Notes: generated by a model not told the origin, from the letters alone. A stretch of DNA of 59,737 nt from an uncultured Lentisphaeraceae bacterium (GCA_949289005.1 CASEMQ010000014.1:1-59737); one strand, 5' to 3'; positions 1 through 8,084 are shown, counted from the stretch's first letter. Translations and numbers: made by a program.

Positions 1-109
1 CCCCTGGGGGGGGCCCCGGTACCGGGGGAGGGCCGCCGGCCGGGGGGGGGGGGGGGGCCTTCCGGGTGGGCCGGGGCCCGGGGGGTGGGCCGTGCCCGCG
101 GCGTGGGGG
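1..109. other. Low-complexity G-rich stretch, no gene seen
   Basis: This edge segment is dominated by G runs, including about 15 consecutive G near positions 43-57, and by short palindromes such as CCCCGGTACCGGGG. It lies downstream of galE on the minus strand. I see no coding signal. It may be a sequencing or assembly edge artefact or a GC-rich terminator region; the sequence alone cannot tell. Confidence 0.5.
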
Positions 110-1126
110 TTACTTGTCGTAGCCGTTGGGGTTCATGGATTGCCATTTCCAGGAGGAGGCGCACATGTCGTCGAGGGTGTGGGTGGCCTGCCAGCCGAGG
201 AGTTGCTTGGCGTAGGTGGGGTCGGCGTAGCACTCGGGGGCGTCGCCGGGGCGGCGGGCGACGATTTCGTAGGGGATTTCCTTGCCGCAGGCGCGGGAGA
301 AGGCGTGGATCATGTCGAGCACGGAGTAGCCGGTGCCGGTGCCGAGGTTGACGGTGTAGAGGGCGCCGGGCTCTTGCTCGAGTTTGCGGAGGGCGGCGAG
401 GTGGCCGCGGGCGAGGTCGACCACGTGGATGTAGTCGCGCACGCCGGTGCCGTCCTTGGTGGGGTAGTCGTTGCCGAAGACGCGGACTTTGGGGAGGCGG
501 CCGACGGCGACCTGGGCGATGTAGGGCATGAGGTTGTTGGGGATGCCGTTGGGGTTCTCGCCGATGCGGCCGCTGGGGTGGGCGCCGACGGGGTTGAAGT
601 AGCGCAGGAGCATGACGCCGAGGTCGGGCTCGGCGGCGTGGACGTCGCTGAGGACGCGTTCGAGGAAGAGTTTGGTGGCGCCGTAGGGGTTGAGCGCGCC
701 GGTCTTGCAGTGCTCGTCGAGGGGGACCTTCTCGGGCATGCCGTAGACGGTGGCGGAGGAGGAGAAGACGATGTTGCGGCAGCCATACTGCTTCATGAGC
801 TTGAGCAGGTTGAAGGTGCCGGTCATGTTGTTGTGGTAGTAGAAGAGGGGCTTGGCGACGGATTCGCCGACGGCCTTGAGGCCGGCGAAGTGGATGACGG
901 CGTCGTAGTGGGCCAACTTGAAGACGCCTTCGAGGGCGTCGTAGTCGAGGAGGTCGACCTTGTGGAAGTTGGGGGCGCGGCCGGCGAGTTCGGCGCCGCG
1001 GCGGACGGCCTCTTCCTGGGAGTTGTAGAGGTTGTCGACGATGGTGACGTCGTAGCCAGCCTGGAGCAGTTCGATGACGGTGTGGGTGCCGATGTAACCG
1101 GCGCCGCCGGTGACGAGGATATGCAT
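110..1126 (-). CDS. galE: UDP-glucose 4-epimerase
   Basis: This 338-aa short-chain dehydrogenase-type epimerase interconverts UDP-glucose and UDP-galactose in the cytoplasm, feeding exopolysaccharide and LPS synthesis. The NAD-binding motif GGAGYIG is at residues 7-13, the SSS triad at 122-124, and the catalytic pair Y148/K152 in NPYGATK; the length is normal for GalE. I place the start at MHILVTG (1126) because AAAGGA lies a few bases upstream and this avoids overlap with the kinase stop at 1141; an in-frame start at 1147 would add seven residues. It is the last gene of a minus-strand group behind the kinase, with a 14-nt gap. Confidence 0.95.
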   Translation of the reverse strand: MHILVTGGAGYIGTHTVIELLQAGYDVTIVDNLYNSQEEAVRRGAELAGRAPNFHKVDLLDYDALEGVFKLAHYDAVIHFAGLKAVGESVAKPLFYYHNNMTGTFNLLKLMKQYGCRNIVFSSSATVYGMPEKVPLDEHCKTGALNPYGATKLFLERVLSDVHAAEPDLGVMLLRYFNPVGAHPSGRIGENPNGIPNNLMPYIAQVAVGRLPKVRVFGNDYPTKDGTGVRDYIHVVDLARGHLAALRKLEQEPGALYTVNLGTGTGYSVLDMIHAFSRACGKEIPYEIVARRPGDAPECYADPTYAKQLLGWQATHTLDDMCASSWKWQSMNPNGYDK

Positions 1127-1140
1127 GGAGGATTCCTTTC

Positions 1141-2040
1141 TTACCATTCTTCCATAAAGGCGACGGAACTTTCGCCGGGCTGCAGGGGGGTGGCCAGCAG
1201 GGTTTCGCCGGCGTAAAGGCGGGCGATGTCCACGGCGAGGGTTTCCCAGTTAGGATAGCGCAAGGTGCGGTCTTTGGCAAGCATGCGGTTGAGCATCAGG
1301 GCGAGTGCGCGGGGGGCGGTGGGGGCGAGTGCGCGGGGGTCGCGGGCGAAGTTGGGGCCGATGTGCGCGTCCACCACCTGCTGGTCGGTGCGGCCGGGGA
1401 AGAGGACGGAACCGGTGAGGAGGTGATAGGCGGTGGCGCCGAGGGAGTAGATGTCCGCGCGGCAGTCGAGGTCGGGCAGGTCGTAAATCTGGTCCGGGCT
1501 CATGTAGGCGGGGGTGCCCATGATTTCCTCGTGGGCGCCGGCGGCGGCGCGCGCGGTGAGCAGGGAGCGCGAGACGCCCAGGTCCATCACCTTGATCGTG
1601 CCGTCGGCATCGACCATGAGGTTGTCCGGCTTCAGGTCGCAATGCACCACGCGGAACTTGTTCCAGGCGTATTCCAGCGCGCCGGCGACGGCTTCGAGGA
1701 TGACAAGCACATCGCTCACGGACACTTGGCCCTTGCGTTGCAGGTAACGCGCGAAGGTGTAGCCCTCCACCAGCTCCATGACGAAATAGTAGAGCCCGCC
1801 TTGCTCGCCCACATCGTAGACGCGCACGATGTTGCGATGGCGGAACTGCGCGCAGGCCTGCGCCTCGTGCAGGAAGCGCCCCACATCTTCCTCCGAGCGC
1901 ACAAAGTCGGCATTCAGCACCTTCACCGCCACGGGGCGGCCGGTGGAGATTTGCTGGGCGCGGTAGACCGTGGCCGTGCCGCCCTGCCCGAGCACGGCGA
2001 AGAGGCGCAGATTCGGCAGCGTGATCCCGTCGTCACTCAT
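1141..2040 (-). CDS. Hanks-type serine/threonine protein kinase (non-RD)
   Basis: This 299-aa soluble kinase consists of the catalytic domain only, with no membrane segment or sensor. Visible elements are the glycine loop GQGGTATV (18-25), ATP-anchoring K40 in VAVK, the helix-C glutamate E60, the catalytic loop HCDLKPDN (133-140), DLG in place of DFG (153-155), and GTPAYMSPD for the activation/P+1 loop. The arginine before the catalytic Asp135 is a cysteine, so this is a non-RD kinase. The catalytic residues themselves are present, so I expect activity. Its ATG overlaps the stop of the upstream repeat protein by 8 nt, indicating co-translation. The substrate is unknown; the FHA protein at 8623 is one conceivable phospho-reader (inference only). 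Confidence 0.9.
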   Translation of the reverse strand: MSDDGITLPNLRLFAVLGQGGTATVYRAQQISTGRPVAVKVLNADFVRSEEDVGRFLHEAQACAQFRHRNIVRVYDVGEQGGLYYFVMELVEGYTFARYLQRKGQVSVSDVLVILEAVAGALEYAWNKFRVVHCDLKPDNLMVDADGTIKVMDLGVSRSLLTARAAAGAHEEIMGTPAYMSPDQIYDLPDLDCRADIYSLGATAYHLLTGSVLFPGRTDQQVVDAHIGPNFARDPRALAPTAPRALALMLNRMLAKDRTLRYPNWETLAVDIARLYAGETLLATPLQPGESSVAFMEEW

Positions 2041-3127
2041 GGAGCACCACCGTCAGCGCCAAGAGCGCGTAGCCCGTCGAGAGCGCGGGGTCCGCCTCCC
2101 AGTAGCGGTTGCTCGCGTTTACCCAGGAGCCGTTGGGCCTCTGGCGGGCAATCAAGGCCTTGGCCAATTCCTCGCGCCAATCCACCTGCGAGCCATCGGC
2201 CAACGGCAGACGGCGCACCCGCGCGGCGTCCAACGCGCGCGCCAAGACGTCGTAATAGAAGTAGAGCCCTTGGTTGCCTTGGCCGGCATTCTCCTCCAGC
2301 GACCAATGCTTGCCCAGCCACTGGTAGGCCGAGCGCACGCGCGGGTCGTCGCGCGACAGGTCGCAATGGAGCATCGCCAGCAGCCCCGCATAGGTCATCG
2401 AGCCATAGGAGCGCAACGTCTCGCGCCCCGCCGCCTGCCCGCCGCGCGGCGTCTCGCGGTTGTAGACAAAGCCCCCCGCGTCGGCCCCCTCCGTCTGTTG
2501 CATGGAGAGGACGTATTTCTTGGCCTTGTCCCAGTCGATGTCCACCCGCTTTTCGCCCGCGGGGCGCAGCTCCTCCACGTCGGCCGTCACGCGCATGGCC
2601 TCGAGCGCATAAAAGGTGTTGTTCAGGTCGGTATAGGCGCGGGGCGAACTCTTGTCGTAGCCAAAGCCGCCCTCGTGCAACCCCTCGGTCTCGATTTGCG
2701 TGCTGGCCACATAGGCGCGCGCCGCAAGGAGGATTTTGGGGTGGGTCTCCTTGGCGCCCGCCGCATGGAGCGCCGTCAGGCACAGGCAGGTGTTGTAATT
2801 GCCCAAGCCGCCGCCGCGCCGCCCCGGGATTGGCACATAGAGCCCGCCATCGGGCTGCGCGCACGAGACGATGTAGGCCGTGGCCTTGCGCATCGCTTCC
2901 GCGTTCGCCGCGTCCTTCGCGTTGGCCATCGCCCACAGCGCCAAGGCGCTCATGCCGGGGAACCGCCGGTCCGACCAACTGCCGTCTTCCTGCTGCGCGC
3001 CGCGCAACCACGCGAAGCCGCGCGCCAACGCCGCCTGCGCCTGCGCCCGCGTGCCATCCGTCAGCGCCCATGCCGGCAACGCCAGCGCCACGCCCAACGC
3101 CAAGGCCAAAAGTCGCTTCATAACCAT
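2033..3127 (-). CDS. Secreted prenyltransferase/squalene-cyclase-like repeat protein
   Basis: This protein of about 364 aa has a signal peptide (KRLLALALGVALALPAWA) followed by repeated alpha-barrel motifs with QW-like signatures: QEDGSWSD, QPDGGLYV and RPNGSWVN. The fold is that of squalene-hopene cyclases and prenyltransferase beta subunits, but I do not see the DxDD catalytic motif, so terpene cyclase activity is unlikely. Similar repeat proteins are common in planctomycetes and verrucomicrobia with unknown roles. The start is ATG 3127 or ATG 3121. An extended -10 (TGTTATACT) ends 6 nt before 3127 and no Shine-Dalgarno is close, so the message may be leaderless. It is followed without a gap by the kinase. 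Confidence 0.8.
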   Translation of the reverse strand: MVMKRLLALALGVALALPAWALTDGTRAQAQAALARGFAWLRGAQQEDGSWSDRRFPGMSALALWAMANAKDAANAEAMRKATAYIVSCAQPDGGLYVPIPGRRGGGLGNYNTCLCLTALHAAGAKETHPKILLAARAYVASTQIETEGLHEGGFGYDKSSPRAYTDLNNTFYALEAMRVTADVEELRPAGEKRVDIDWDKAKKYVLSMQQTEGADAGGFVYNRETPRGGQAAGRETLRSYGSMTYAGLLAMLHCDLSRDDPRVRSAYQWLGKHWSLEENAGQGNQGLYFYYDVLARALDAARVRRLPLADGSQVDWREELAKALIARQRPNGSWVNASNRYWEADPALSTGYALLALTVVLHE

Positions 3128-3133
3128 GCCGCA

Positions 3134-3142
3134 AGTATAACA
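3134..3142 (-). promoter_or_regulatory. Extended -10 element upstream of the repeat-protein gene
   Basis: On the minus strand TGT-TATACT ends at 3134, leaving 6 nt before the ATG at 3127. There is no convincing -35, as the region upstream is the tRNA-His terminator hairpin, and no Shine-Dalgarno. Transcription would start at or within a base of the ATG. Confidence 0.5.
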
Positions 3143-3169
3143 AAAAACCTCCGTGCTTGCGCACGGAGG
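3142..3169 (-). terminator. Rho-independent terminator of tRNA-His
   Basis: A perfect 9-bp stem (CCTCCGTGC / GCACGGAGG) with a 4-nt loop is followed on the minus strand by six T. It begins 6 nt after the encoded CCA of tRNA-His and precedes the repeat-protein gene. Confidence 0.85.
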
Positions 3170-3175
3170 CCAAAT

Positions 3176-3252
3176 TGGGGCGAAAGACGGGGCACGATCC
3201 CGCGACAACCAGATCCACAATCTGGGGCTCTACCAACTGAGCTACTTTCGCC
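3176..3252 (-). tRNA. tRNA-His (GTG)
   Basis: The minus strand folds as a cloverleaf with an extra 5' G (G-1) opposite C73, the hallmark of tRNA-His. It has the acceptor GCGAAAG/CTTTCGC, anticodon GTG (complement of 3216-3218) and an encoded 3' CCA. A promoter lies at 3265-3294 and a terminator at 3142-3169, so it is an independent unit. Confidence 0.95.
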
Positions 3253-3264
3253 AAAACGCCGCCC

Positions 3265-3294
3265 ATGATACCAAAATCGTCCCCGCGCCGTCAA
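3265..3294 (-). promoter_or_regulatory. Promoter of tRNA-His
   Basis: On the minus strand TTGACG (3294-3289) is separated by 18 nt from TATCAT (3270-3265), 12 nt before the mature tRNA 5' end. Confidence 0.7.
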
Positions 3295-3341
3295 CCCCCA
3301 ATCGCCGGCCTTTTTCGGCCTGTCCGTGTGGCGCGCGCCGG

Positions 3342-3385
3342 CTTGTCGATAACTTCGCGAAACCTGTCGAAAACCTGTTGAGAAC
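3342..3385. repeat. TTATCGACA-type repeat block, copy 1
   Basis: About 43 bp, with TGTCGATAA at 3344-3352 and CCTGTCGAAAACCTGTTGA next to it. The reverse complement of 34841-34883 matches most positions. The core TTATCGACA differs from the E. coli DnaA box TTATCCACA at one base. Function unknown. Confidence 0.6.
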
Positions 3386-3442
3386 GGACGGGGCCGGAAG
3401 GGGCTCAAACCCGACTTTTCAATCAGGGAGCGGGGTCATTTT

Positions 3443-3507
3443 TCGGGATGCGCCGTACCTCGGGTCGAGACACGCCGTCTCTCGGGGAGAGAGACGGCGC
3501 ATCCCGA
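3443..3507. repeat. Long inverted repeat with alternative pairings
   Basis: TCGGGATGCGCCGT (3443-3456) is the exact reverse complement of ACGGCGCATCCCGA (3494-3507). The inner arm GCCGTCTCTC can instead pair with GAGAGACGGC, so two exclusive hairpins share one 3' arm. A degraded relative lies at 34751-34785. Confidence 0.6.
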
Positions 3508-3569
3508 GACGGGGGCGGCCGGCGGTTTTTCGACGGGCGGCCGTGATTTTTCGACTGGGGCGTGGCGTG

Positions 3570-5111
3570 TCACGGGCGGGTGCGGCCGTCGGCGATGGCC
3601 TTGAGGAGCGTGGCGTACATGGCCTTGGCGCGCGCCGGCTCCTGCTTGACCAGGTTGTTCCGCTCGGCGGGGTCGGCCTCCAGGTCGTAGAGTTGGCCGT
3701 TGAGGGGGTTGTTTTTGGGGCCCGGGGCGTTGCCCGCGGGGCGCGGGACGATGTACTTCCACTTGCCCTCGCGGAGGTTGAGCTGGTAGTCCTGGCAGAT
3801 GATGTTGGCGCGCGCCGAGGGCGCGGCGGGGTCGAGGAAGGTGGCGCTTTGGTCGAAGGAGTCGGGGAGCGCGGTCTGGGGAAGGGGCACGCCGCGGAGC
3901 GCGGCGAAGGTGGCGCCGAGGTCGACGAGCGAGAGGAGGGCGGGGTTGTCGCGCCCGCCGGGGATGGCGCCGGGCCAGCAGACGATGAAGGGGAGGCGGT
4001 GGCCGCCCTCGTAGGGGGTGTACTTGTGGCCGCGCCAATCGCCGGCCGGTTTGTGGTTGCCCAGCAATTCCTCCGCGCGGTCTTTGTAGCCGTCGTTCAC
4101 CATGGGGCCGTTGTCGGAGGTGATGACCACGAGCGTGTCGCGCTCCAGCCCGAGCGCACGCAATTTCTCGATCACGCGGCGCACCGAGTCGTCGAATTGA
4201 TACGTCGCGTCGCCGCGCGGGCCGAAGGGCGTCTTGCCCACGAAACGCGGGTGCGGCACGCGCGGCACGTGGATGTCGTTGGTGCCCAGATAGAGGAAGA
4301 AGGGTTTGTCCTTGTTTTGCTCGATGAAGGCGCAGGCCTTTTCCACGAAGATGTCCGCCATCTCCTCGTCCACCCACCGTGCCTTTTTGCCGCCCTTCAT
4401 GTAGCCGATGCGGCCGATGCCGTTGACGACCGCCTGGTTGTGGCCGAAGTCCCAATCCATCTTCAGCGACGCGCGATCGCGTTTGCCATCGGGCTCGCCG
4501 GGGTAATTGTGCTTGTAATTCACCTCGATGGGGTCGTCCGGGTCCAGCCCCACGACCAAGCCGTTCTCCACGTAGACGCAGGGCGTGCGGTCGGCCGTCG
4601 CGGCCATCAGGAAGGTGTAGTCGAAGCCGATGTCGTTGGCCGAGGGCGAAATCGGCTTGTTCCAATCCGTCTTGCCCGGCCCCGGGCCCATGCCCAGGTG
4701 CCATTTGCCCACGGCGCCGGTGACCATGCCCGATTGCTTCATCAGCTTGGGGAGGGTGGGGATGTCGGTGTCGATGAGCAGGGCGGAGTCGCCGGGGGCG
4801 ATCCCCGTGCCCGGCTTGCGCCAGGCATATTGGCCGGTGAAGATGGCGTAGCGCGTGGGCGTGCAGGTCGAGGCCGGCGAATGGGCGTCCGTGAAGCGCA
4901 CGCCCCCCTTCACGTAGTCATCCAGGAAGGGCGTCAGGCCCGGGGTGGGGCCGTAGCAGCCCACATCCCCCCAGCCCAGATCGTCGGCCAGGATGAAGAC
5001 GATGTTGCGCGGCTTTCGCGCCCCCTCCCCCGCGGCGAAGACCGAGCATCCCGGGGCCGCCAACGCGGCCGCGCCCAAACCCAACGACCTCAAAAACGCA
5101 CGACGATTCAT
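3570..5111 (-). CDS. Sulfatase (formylglycine-dependent), Tat-exported
   Basis: This 513-aa arylsulfatase-family enzyme hydrolyses sulfate esters, probably on host or algal polysaccharides, outside the cytoplasm. The N-terminus NRRAFLRSLGLGAAALAAPGC is a twin-arginine signal ending in a possible lipobox Cys22. The metal-binding start of the fold is ADDLGWGD (42-49); the modification site is CTPTR, with Cys83 to be converted to formylglycine by a sulfatase-modifying enzyme not seen in this window. ITSDNGP and GGHRLPFI-type motifs follow. I chose MNRRAF at 5111 because AAAGGA precedes it and it restores the Tat motif; an upstream in-frame extension to 5216 has no such support. The gene stands alone. 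Confidence 0.92.
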   Translation of the reverse strand: MNRRAFLRSLGLGAAALAAPGCSVFAAGEGARKPRNIVFILADDLGWGDVGCYGPTPGLTPFLDDYVKGGVRFTDAHSPASTCTPTRYAIFTGQYAWRKPGTGIAPGDSALLIDTDIPTLPKLMKQSGMVTGAVGKWHLGMGPGPGKTDWNKPISPSANDIGFDYTFLMAATADRTPCVYVENGLVVGLDPDDPIEVNYKHNYPGEPDGKRDRASLKMDWDFGHNQAVVNGIGRIGYMKGGKKARWVDEEMADIFVEKACAFIEQNKDKPFFLYLGTNDIHVPRVPHPRFVGKTPFGPRGDATYQFDDSVRRVIEKLRALGLERDTLVVITSDNGPMVNDGYKDRAEELLGNHKPAGDWRGHKYTPYEGGHRLPFIVCWPGAIPGGRDNPALLSLVDLGATFAALRGVPLPQTALPDSFDQSATFLDPAAPSARANIICQDYQLNLREGKWKYIVPRPAGNAPGPKNNPLNGQLYDLEADPAERNNLVKQEPARAKAMYATLLKAIADGRTRP

Positions 5112-5204
5112 GAAACCATCCTTTCCGGTGTGAACGATGCCCCAAAAATAACACACCCATCCCCTCCCCACAACCACAAAAAACGCATTCCGAAAACTTT
5201 TTCC

Positions 5205-5233
5205 TTGAGTATGCACCCCAAATGGTGCATAAT
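5205..5233 (+). promoter_or_regulatory. Promoter of tRNA(CAT)
   Basis: TTGAGT (5205-5210), a 17-nt spacer, then CATAAT (5228-5233). The tRNA begins 18 nt later. Confidence 0.75.
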
Positions 5234-5251
5234 GCGCACTGTTTCACTTCC

Positions 5252-5328
5252 GGATCCGTAGCTCAATCGGTTAGAGCAAGGGACTCATAATCCCGGGGCT
5301 GCCGGTTCAAGTCCGGCCGGATCCACCA
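5252..5328 (+). tRNA. tRNA with anticodon CAT (elongator Met or Ile2)
   Basis: A full cloverleaf with acceptor GGATCCG/CGGATCC, D-arm GCTC/GAGC, anticodon loop CTCATAA (CAT at 5286-5288), T-arm with GTTCAAGTC, and encoded CCA. The D-arm and loop fit both elongator tRNA-Met and lysidine-modified tRNA-Ile2, and the sequence alone does not separate them. It is not initiator-like, because the anticodon stem lacks three G-C pairs. Confidence 0.9.
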
Positions 5329-5334
5329 TTCAAA

Positions 5335-5366
5335 GGCCCCGTAAGTAGCTATACTTCCGGGGTTTG
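5335..5366 (+). terminator. Terminator after tRNA(CAT)
   Basis: An 11-bp stem with one mismatch (CCCCGTAAGTA / TACTTCCGGGG), loop GCTA, then a T-rich run. The sequence closely resembles the terminator of the tRNA-Thr remnant at 41345-41386. Confidence 0.75.
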
Positions 5367-5470
5367 TTGTGTTTTGGAGGCGTTTTGGGGGGCGGGACTT
5401 GGTTGGGTCTGGCGTGGTTTGGCGTGTTTTTGCCAACGGTTTGCCAACGGCGCTTTGGCGTTTCGGTGGG

Positions 5471-6946
5471 TCAGTCGGGGTCGTGGACGCGGACTTGGAG
5501 GGCTTCTTTGATGGCGTGGGCGAGGGTGGGGGAGATGCCGGGCTGCGCGGCGATGGCGGCTTCGTCGGCTTGGGCGAGGCGGCGGAGGGAGCCGAAGGCG
5601 GCGAGGAGCCGGCGTTTGCGGGCGGGGCCGATGCCGGGGAGTTCGTCGAGGACGGATTCGCGGAGGGCGCGGAGGCGGAGGGCGCGGTTGAAGGTGATGG
5701 CGAAGCGGTGGGCTTCGTCGCGGAGGCGGATGAGGATTTGGAGGGCGGGGTTGTCGCGGGGGAGGATGAGGTTGGGGCGGCCGTCGGCGAGGACGATTTC
5801 CTCGAAGTGTTCGTTGAGGCCGGCGACGGGGATTTTGTCGCGAAGGCCGAGTTCGTCAAGGACGGCGCGGGTGGCGTGGACTTGGAGGTCAGCGCCGTCG
5901 CAGAGGATGAGGTCGGGGAGGGGGCGGTTTTCGGCGAGGAGGCGGGTGTAGCGGCGGCGGATGACCTCGGCCATGGCGTGGGGGTCGTCGTTGGTGACGG
6001 TGCGGATGCGGAAGCGGCGGTAGCGGCGCTTGTCGGGGAGGCCTTCGACGGCGACGACCATGGAGGCGACGGTGTGGGTGCCCATGAGGTGGGAGATGTC
6101 GAAGCACTCGATGACGCGTGGGGGCGCGGGCAGGGCGAGGAGGGCGGCGAGGGCGGCGAGGCCTTCGGTGGCGGCGGGGCGCTTGAGGGTGGGGATGAGG
6201 CGGGCGCGGGCGCGTTCGCGGGTGAGTTCCTTGAGGGCGAGCCAGGTGTCGCGCAGGCGGGCGGCTTTTTCGTAGTCTTGGCGGGCGGATGCTTCGAGCA
6301 TCTGCTGGCGGACTTCGTCGATGACGGCGGGGCGTTCGCCGCGGAGGAAGGCGCAGGCTTCGTCGAAGCGGGTACGGTAGTCGGCCTCGGTGATGCGGCC
6401 GAGGCAGGGGGCGGCGCAGAAGCGGATGACGTCGGCCAGGCAGTGGGTGTGGTCGTCGGGGCAGGGTTGGAGGGCGGCGCATTTGCGCAGGCCGTAGCGT
6501 TTTTCGGTGAAGTCGAGGGCGGCGCGGACGACGGTGGAGGAGGGGAAGGGGCCGAAGTAGCGGGCGCCGTCGTCGCGGACGATGCGGCAGGTGACGATGC
6601 GGGGGAAGGGGCGGTCGGGGTCGGCCTTGAGGGAGAGGTAGCGTTTGTCGTCGCGCAGGAGGATGTTGAAGCGGGGGCGATAGGTCTTGATGAGGTGGCT
6701 TTCGGTGAGGAGGGCTTCGGCCTCGGTGCGGACGACGCGGATTTCCAGATCCTCGACGTGGTGGACGAGGCTTCGGAGTTTGGGCGGGGCGGTGCGCATG
6801 GTGGAGGCGCGGAAATAGCTCTGCACGCGGCGGCGCAGATTCACGGCCTTGCCCACGTAGATGATGGCGCCGGCGCGGTCGCGGTAGAGATAGCACCCGG
6901 GTTTCTCGGGCAGATGCTTGAGTTTCTCGCGCAGGACGTCGTTCAT
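5471..6946 (-). CDS. uvrC: Excinuclease ABC subunit C
   Basis: This 491-aa protein makes both incisions in nucleotide excision repair with UvrA and UvrB. It has the N-terminal GIY-YIG nuclease (GCYLYRD and IIYVGKA, residues 17-34), a UvrB-binding UVR segment near 200-240 (QDYEKAARLRD), the RNase-H-like 3' domain opening with ECFDISHLMGTHTVAS, and C-terminal helix-hairpin-helix motifs (LPGIGPARKRRLL). It is about 120 residues shorter than E. coli UvrC but keeps all domains. The ATG at 6946 starts directly on MNDVLREKL; no strong Shine-Dalgarno is visible. It lies 100 bp downstream of the permease gene, with a degenerate repeat element in between. Confidence 0.95.
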   Translation of the reverse strand: MNDVLREKLKHLPEKPGCYLYRDRAGAIIYVGKAVNLRRRVQSYFRASTMRTAPPKLRSLVHHVEDLEIRVVRTEAEALLTESHLIKTYRPRFNILLRDDKRYLSLKADPDRPFPRIVTCRIVRDDGARYFGPFPSSTVVRAALDFTEKRYGLRKCAALQPCPDDHTHCLADVIRFCAAPCLGRITEADYRTRFDEACAFLRGERPAVIDEVRQQMLEASARQDYEKAARLRDTWLALKELTRERARARLIPTLKRPAATEGLAALAALLALPAPPRVIECFDISHLMGTHTVASMVVAVEGLPDKRRYRRFRIRTVTNDDPHAMAEVIRRRYTRLLAENRPLPDLILCDGADLQVHATRAVLDELGLRDKIPVAGLNEHFEEIVLADGRPNLILPRDNPALQILIRLRDEAHRFAITFNRALRLRALRESVLDELPGIGPARKRRLLAAFGSLRRLAQADEAAIAAQPGISPTLAHAIKEALQVRVHDPD

Positions 6947-6949
6947 GGG

Positions 6950-7042
6950 GGAGTTGGGAGGCTTGGGGCTTGTGGGGCGGTGGCGCGTGGCCGCATCCGT
7001 CGCCCTTTGGGGGGCGCGAGCAAGCCTCCAAACGCCCGGCCC
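6950..7042. repeat. Degenerate host copy of the TTGGAGG inverted-arm element
   Basis: The left arm reads GTTGGGAGGCTTGGGG and the right arm GCAAGCCTCCAAACG, flanking a GTCGCC...GGCGCGA core. This matches the architecture of the five cassettes in the prophage at 53391-58368, but more diverged, and it sits between uvrC and the yejB-like gene. Confidence 0.6.
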
Positions 7043-7046
7043 TCCC

Positions 7047-8084
7047 TCAATTGAAGTGGATGCGCGGGTCGATGAGCATGTAACAGAAGTCGGAGATGAG
7101 GTTGCCGAAGAGCTGGATGGAAGCGGTCATCACGAGCATGGCCATGAAGACGGCGTAGTCGTGGCCGACGAGGGCGTTGAGGGAGAGTTGGCCCATGCCG
7201 GGGATTTCGAAGAGGGTCTCGATGATCATGGAGCCGGCGAAGAGCACGCCCAGCACGCTGCCGAAACCGGTGGCGATGGGGATGAGGGCGTTGCGCAGGG
7301 CGTGGCACCAGATGGCGCGGCGGCGGGTGGCGCCCTTGGCCAGCACCGTGCGCACGTAGTCGGCGCTCATTTGTTCCATCAGCGAGTTCTTCATCATGAT
7401 GGTGAGCAACGCGAACGAGGTCATCACATAGGCCGTCACCGGCAGCACCATGTGGTAGGCGCGGTCCCAGAAGAGCGTCCAGCCGCCGGCCTCGACGGCC
7501 GCGTCGCTCTCGAAGCCGCCGATCGGGAAGATGTTCCACAGGCCGTCGACCGTGCCGCTCAGGCACATCTTCAGAATCATGCCCACCGCGAACGGTGGCA
7601 CCGCGTAGGCCGAGAAGACAATGGCGCTGGAGACAAAGTCGAATGGCGACCCATGTCTCAGCGCCTTGGCGATGCCCAGCGGGATGCAGATTAGATAACT
7701 GAGCAGGAAGGAGACCACGCCGAACCAGACGGAGACCGGCAGGCGGCGGCGGATCAGCTCCCACGCGGTGCGGTCGGGATATTCATAACTCTTCATGGTC
7801 ATGCCCAGGTGGTCGCGGAAGGCCCAGTTGAAATACTGCTTCCACATGGGTTGGTTGAACCCGAACTGTCGCTCCAGCTCCTTCTTCATGTCTTCGCTGA
7901 CGAGCGTCGCGTTCGCGCCGCCGCCTGCCTCGCCGCCGCCGCCGAAGCCGCGCATCTGCGCCATCTTCATCTCCACCGGCCCGCCCGGCAACAGCCGCGT
8001 CAGCAGAAAACAGGCCACCGTGATCCCAAAAAAAGTCGGGATCACCAGAAGCAAACGGCGAAGCAAATACTGCAAGCGATTCAT
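7047..8084 (-). CDS. yejB: ABC transporter permease, YejB-like (oligopeptide/microcin C type)
   Basis: This 345-aa inner-membrane permease of the DppB/OppB class starts with a hydrophobic helix (LLLVIPTFFGITVACFLLTRLLPGG) and carries the permease core with the EAA-type cytoplasmic loop (VRTVLAKGATRRRAIWCHALRNALIPI) and LFEIPGMG. The insertion with a glycine-rich run after helix 1 and the overall length fit YejB better than DppB. It would import peptides with a partner permease, two ATPases and a binding protein, but none of these are here: the next gene downstream is uvrC and upstream is a 538-bp gap. It is therefore an orphan unless the partners lie elsewhere. Confidence 0.88.
   Translation of the reverse strand: MNRLQYLLRRLLLVIPTFFGITVACFLLTRLLPGGPVEMKMAQMRGFGGGGEAGGGANATLVSEDMKKELERQFGFNQPMWKQYFNWAFRDHLGMTMKSYEYPDRTAWELIRRRLPVSVWFGVVSFLLSYLICIPLGIAKALRHGSPFDFVSSAIVFSAYAVPPFAVGMILKMCLSGTVDGLWNIFPIGGFESDAAVEAGGWTLFWDRAYHMVLPVTAYVMTSFALLTIMMKNSLMEQMSADYVRTVLAKGATRRRAIWCHALRNALIPIATGFGSVLGVLFAGSMIIETLFEIPGMGQLSLNALVGHDYAVFMAMLVMTASIQLFGNLISDFCYMLIDPRIHFN

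Larger units (their letters stand above)
3253..3569. other. Intergenic region with promoter and two repeats
   Basis: This 317-bp gap between tRNA-His and the sulfatase stop holds no supported gene. It contains the tRNA promoter, a block of TGTCGATAA / CCTGTCGAAAACC repeats (3342-3385) that recurs inverted at 34841-34883, and a long inverted repeat at 3443-3507. Confidence 0.7.

Noticed and set aside
1..60. Biological G-quadruplex or regulatory element
   Set aside because: The poly-G run lies at the very edge of the sequence and may be a read or assembly artefact; nothing else supports a function.
92..1216. Long plus-strand frame opposite galE
   Set aside because: It is an antisense shadow with Gly/Val/Asp-biased composition; the minus strand encodes a complete GalE with all motifs.
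3342..3385. Chromosomal replication origin
   Set aside because: The nonamers are one base off the DnaA box, there are few copies, and no dnaA, dnaN or rpmH neighbours are present.
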